Shown: in pieces, positions 5,301 through 6,262 of the stretch
How positions within the stretch are numbered: the stretch's first letter is position 1
Layout: each line of letters starts with the position of its first letter
From: Clostridiales bacterium
GTDB lineage: Bacteria > Bacillota > Clostridia > Oscillospirales > Ruminococcaceae
Length of the DNA stretch: 6,262 nt
Direction: 5' to 3'
Assembly (NCBI GenBank): GCA_029007575.1
Contig: JAQXIB010000179.1
Coordinates: 1 to 6,262, forward strand
Notes under the pieces: generated by a model
What the model was told of the DNA's origin: nothing
The model's input: only the letters and a program-made list of their open reading frames with translations
The model's database searches: none
Made by a program: the position numbers and the translations under genes

Positions 5301-6262
5301 ATGACGCAAAAAATAACCGATTACATGAAAGACCACATCGTTTATTTTGATGGAGCAATGGGAACCATGGTGCAAAAGCATGGTTTAAAAGCCGGGGAAA
5401 ATCCCGAGCTGTTTTCTCTGACTCATCCTGATGTCATCACCCAAATCCACCGCAGCTATTTAGAGGCAGGAGCCAATATTTTGACTGCAAATACCTTTGG
5501 CGCTAATGCACATAAGCTGGCTTCTTCCGGACACTCACCTGCCGAGATCATCACTGTCTCGATCGCAATCGCGAAAAACGTCGCACAAAACAATGCTTAT
5601 GTCGCGCTGGACATCGGCCCGATCGGAGAATTGCTGGAGCCGATGGGAACGCTCTCTTTCGACGATGCTTATGATATCTTTCGTGAAGAAGTCATTGCCG
5701 GTGAAAAAGCCGGCGCGGACCTGATCTTAATTGAAACCATGGCAGACCTATACGAAATCAAAGCGGCGATCCTGGCCGCAAAAGAAAATACCGATCTACC
5801 TGTTTTTGTGACATTAACGGTAGAAGAAACCGGCAGGACCTACACCGGATGCGATCCGGAAGCATTTGTCGTATTAGCAGAGGGATTGGGTGTTGACGCC
5901 ATCGGACTCAACTGCTCACTCGGACCGGTACAAATGCTGCCGCACTTGAAACGATTATTGTCGCTGACCTCTCTGCCGGTCATTTTTCAGCCGAATGCGG
6001 GACTGCCCAAGGTCGTTGACGGCAATACGACATACGATATCACGCCCGAACAATTCGGTATTTGTCAGAACGAAGCCGTTTCAGCAGGTGCCTGCATTGT
6101 CGGCGGCTGCTGCGGCACCAATCCCGATTACATCGCGCAGGTGGTATCCAACACCGAAAGCCTATCTCCTATCTCCAACTCGAAGGCAAAAGCAGACAAG
6201 TTATGTACGCCCACCAAAGCGATATCACTTACAGCAGATACAGTGATCGCCAACAACGAAAT
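5301..6262 (+). CDS. metH: Methionine synthase (cobalamin-dependent), N-terminal part, cut by window end
   Basis: The reading frame is open from the ATG at 5301 to the last base, giving 320 complete codons with no stop. It covers the full homocysteine S-methyltransferase domain (about 10-283): DGAMGTMVQ (17-25), LTANTFGAN (61-69), DIGPIGE (104-110), and the zinc-binding cysteines C205 in GLNCSLGP and C270-C271 in GGCCGT, which activate the homocysteine thiol. After a linker, CTPTKAISLTADTVI resembles the junction where MetH leads into its pterin-binding (methyltetrahydrofolate) domain, so cobalamin-dependent MetH is preferred over a short betaine- or S-methylmethionine-type enzyme or a YitJ-like fusion to methylenetetrahydrofolate reductase. 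The B12 and reactivation domains lie outside the window, if present. GGAGG at 5287-5291 precedes the start by 9 bases. No SAM riboswitch or clear promoter is visible in the 80 bases upstream. Confidence 0.87.
   Translation, partial: MTQKITDYMKDHIVYFDGAMGTMVQKHGLKAGENPELFSLTHPDVITQIHRSYLEAGANILTANTFGANAHKLASSGHSPAEIITVSIAIAKNVAQNNAYVALDIGPIGELLEPMGTLSFDDAYDIFREEVIAGEKAGADLILIETMADLYEIKAAILAAKENTDLPVFVTLTVEETGRTYTGCDPEAFVVLAEGLGVDAIGLNCSLGPVQMLPHLKRLLSLTSLPVIFQPNAGLPKVVDGNTTYDITPEQFGICQNEAVSAGACIVGGCCGTNPDYIAQVVSNTESLSPISNSKAKADKLCTPTKAISLTADTVIANNE

Noticed and set aside
5497..5724. Plus-strand 75-codon and later 83-codon (5995-6246) open frames in the metH region
   Set aside because: Both are out of frame with the open metH reading frame from 5301, which carries the conserved homocysteine methyltransferase motifs throughout.
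1..6262. A novel defence, mobile or biosynthetic system
   Set aside because: Every substantial coding region belongs to a recognised housekeeping family, gene order is compact and co-directional, and there are no long repeats, integrase-like genes or compositional breaks that I can see.

Overview
This window looks like an ordinary chromosomal housekeeping stretch from a low-to-medium GC Gram-positive bacterium, most likely a member of the Clostridia. The reasons are strong purine-rich Shine-Dalgarno sites (AGGAGG or AAAGGA) before every gene, a small Clostridia/Bacilli-type DUF951 protein, a two-domain Sua5-type threonylcarbamoyl-AMP synthase, and tight same-strand gene packing. All seven genes I can support are on the + strand. 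I see no tRNA, rRNA, CRISPR array, insertion sequence or phage gene, and no sign of a dedicated defence or secondary-metabolite system.

Layout: an extended -10 promoter and a perfect 13-bp dyad (1-61) lead into a 59-residue DUF951 protein (105-284). A 127-base gap (285-411) holds a bulged hairpin and a lone TTGACA box. Then comes a compact run: prfA (peptide release factor 1, 412-1482), a Sua5/TsaC-family threonylcarbamoyl-AMP synthase (1547-2617), coaE (dephospho-CoA kinase, 2624-3232), a membrane-anchored SLT-domain lytic transglycosylase (3225-3797, overlapping coaE by 8 bases) and an M18 aspartyl-type aminopeptidase (3820-5220). A strong 16-bp hairpin (5233-5273) follows. Last is the 5' part of a methionine synthase-like gene (5301 to beyond 6262), cut by the window edge.

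How the genes fit together: prfA and the Sua5 gene both serve translation, by stop-codon release and by the t6A37 modification of ANN-decoding tRNAs. coaE makes CoA, the transglycosylase trims peptidoglycan at the membrane, the M18 enzyme recycles peptides in the cytosol, and MetH makes methionine and recycles folate. The gaps of 64, 6, -8 and 22 bases between prfA and the M18 gene suggest a single operon, with the hairpin after the M18 gene as its likely end or an attenuation point.

The points worth a second look are modest: the dyad placed across the expected transcription start of DUF951, the absence of prmC next to prfA, an Asn-to-His change in the transglycosylase AYNAG motif, and the lack of a visible metH promoter downstream of the terminator-like hairpin. 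I did not find evidence for a novel system here.
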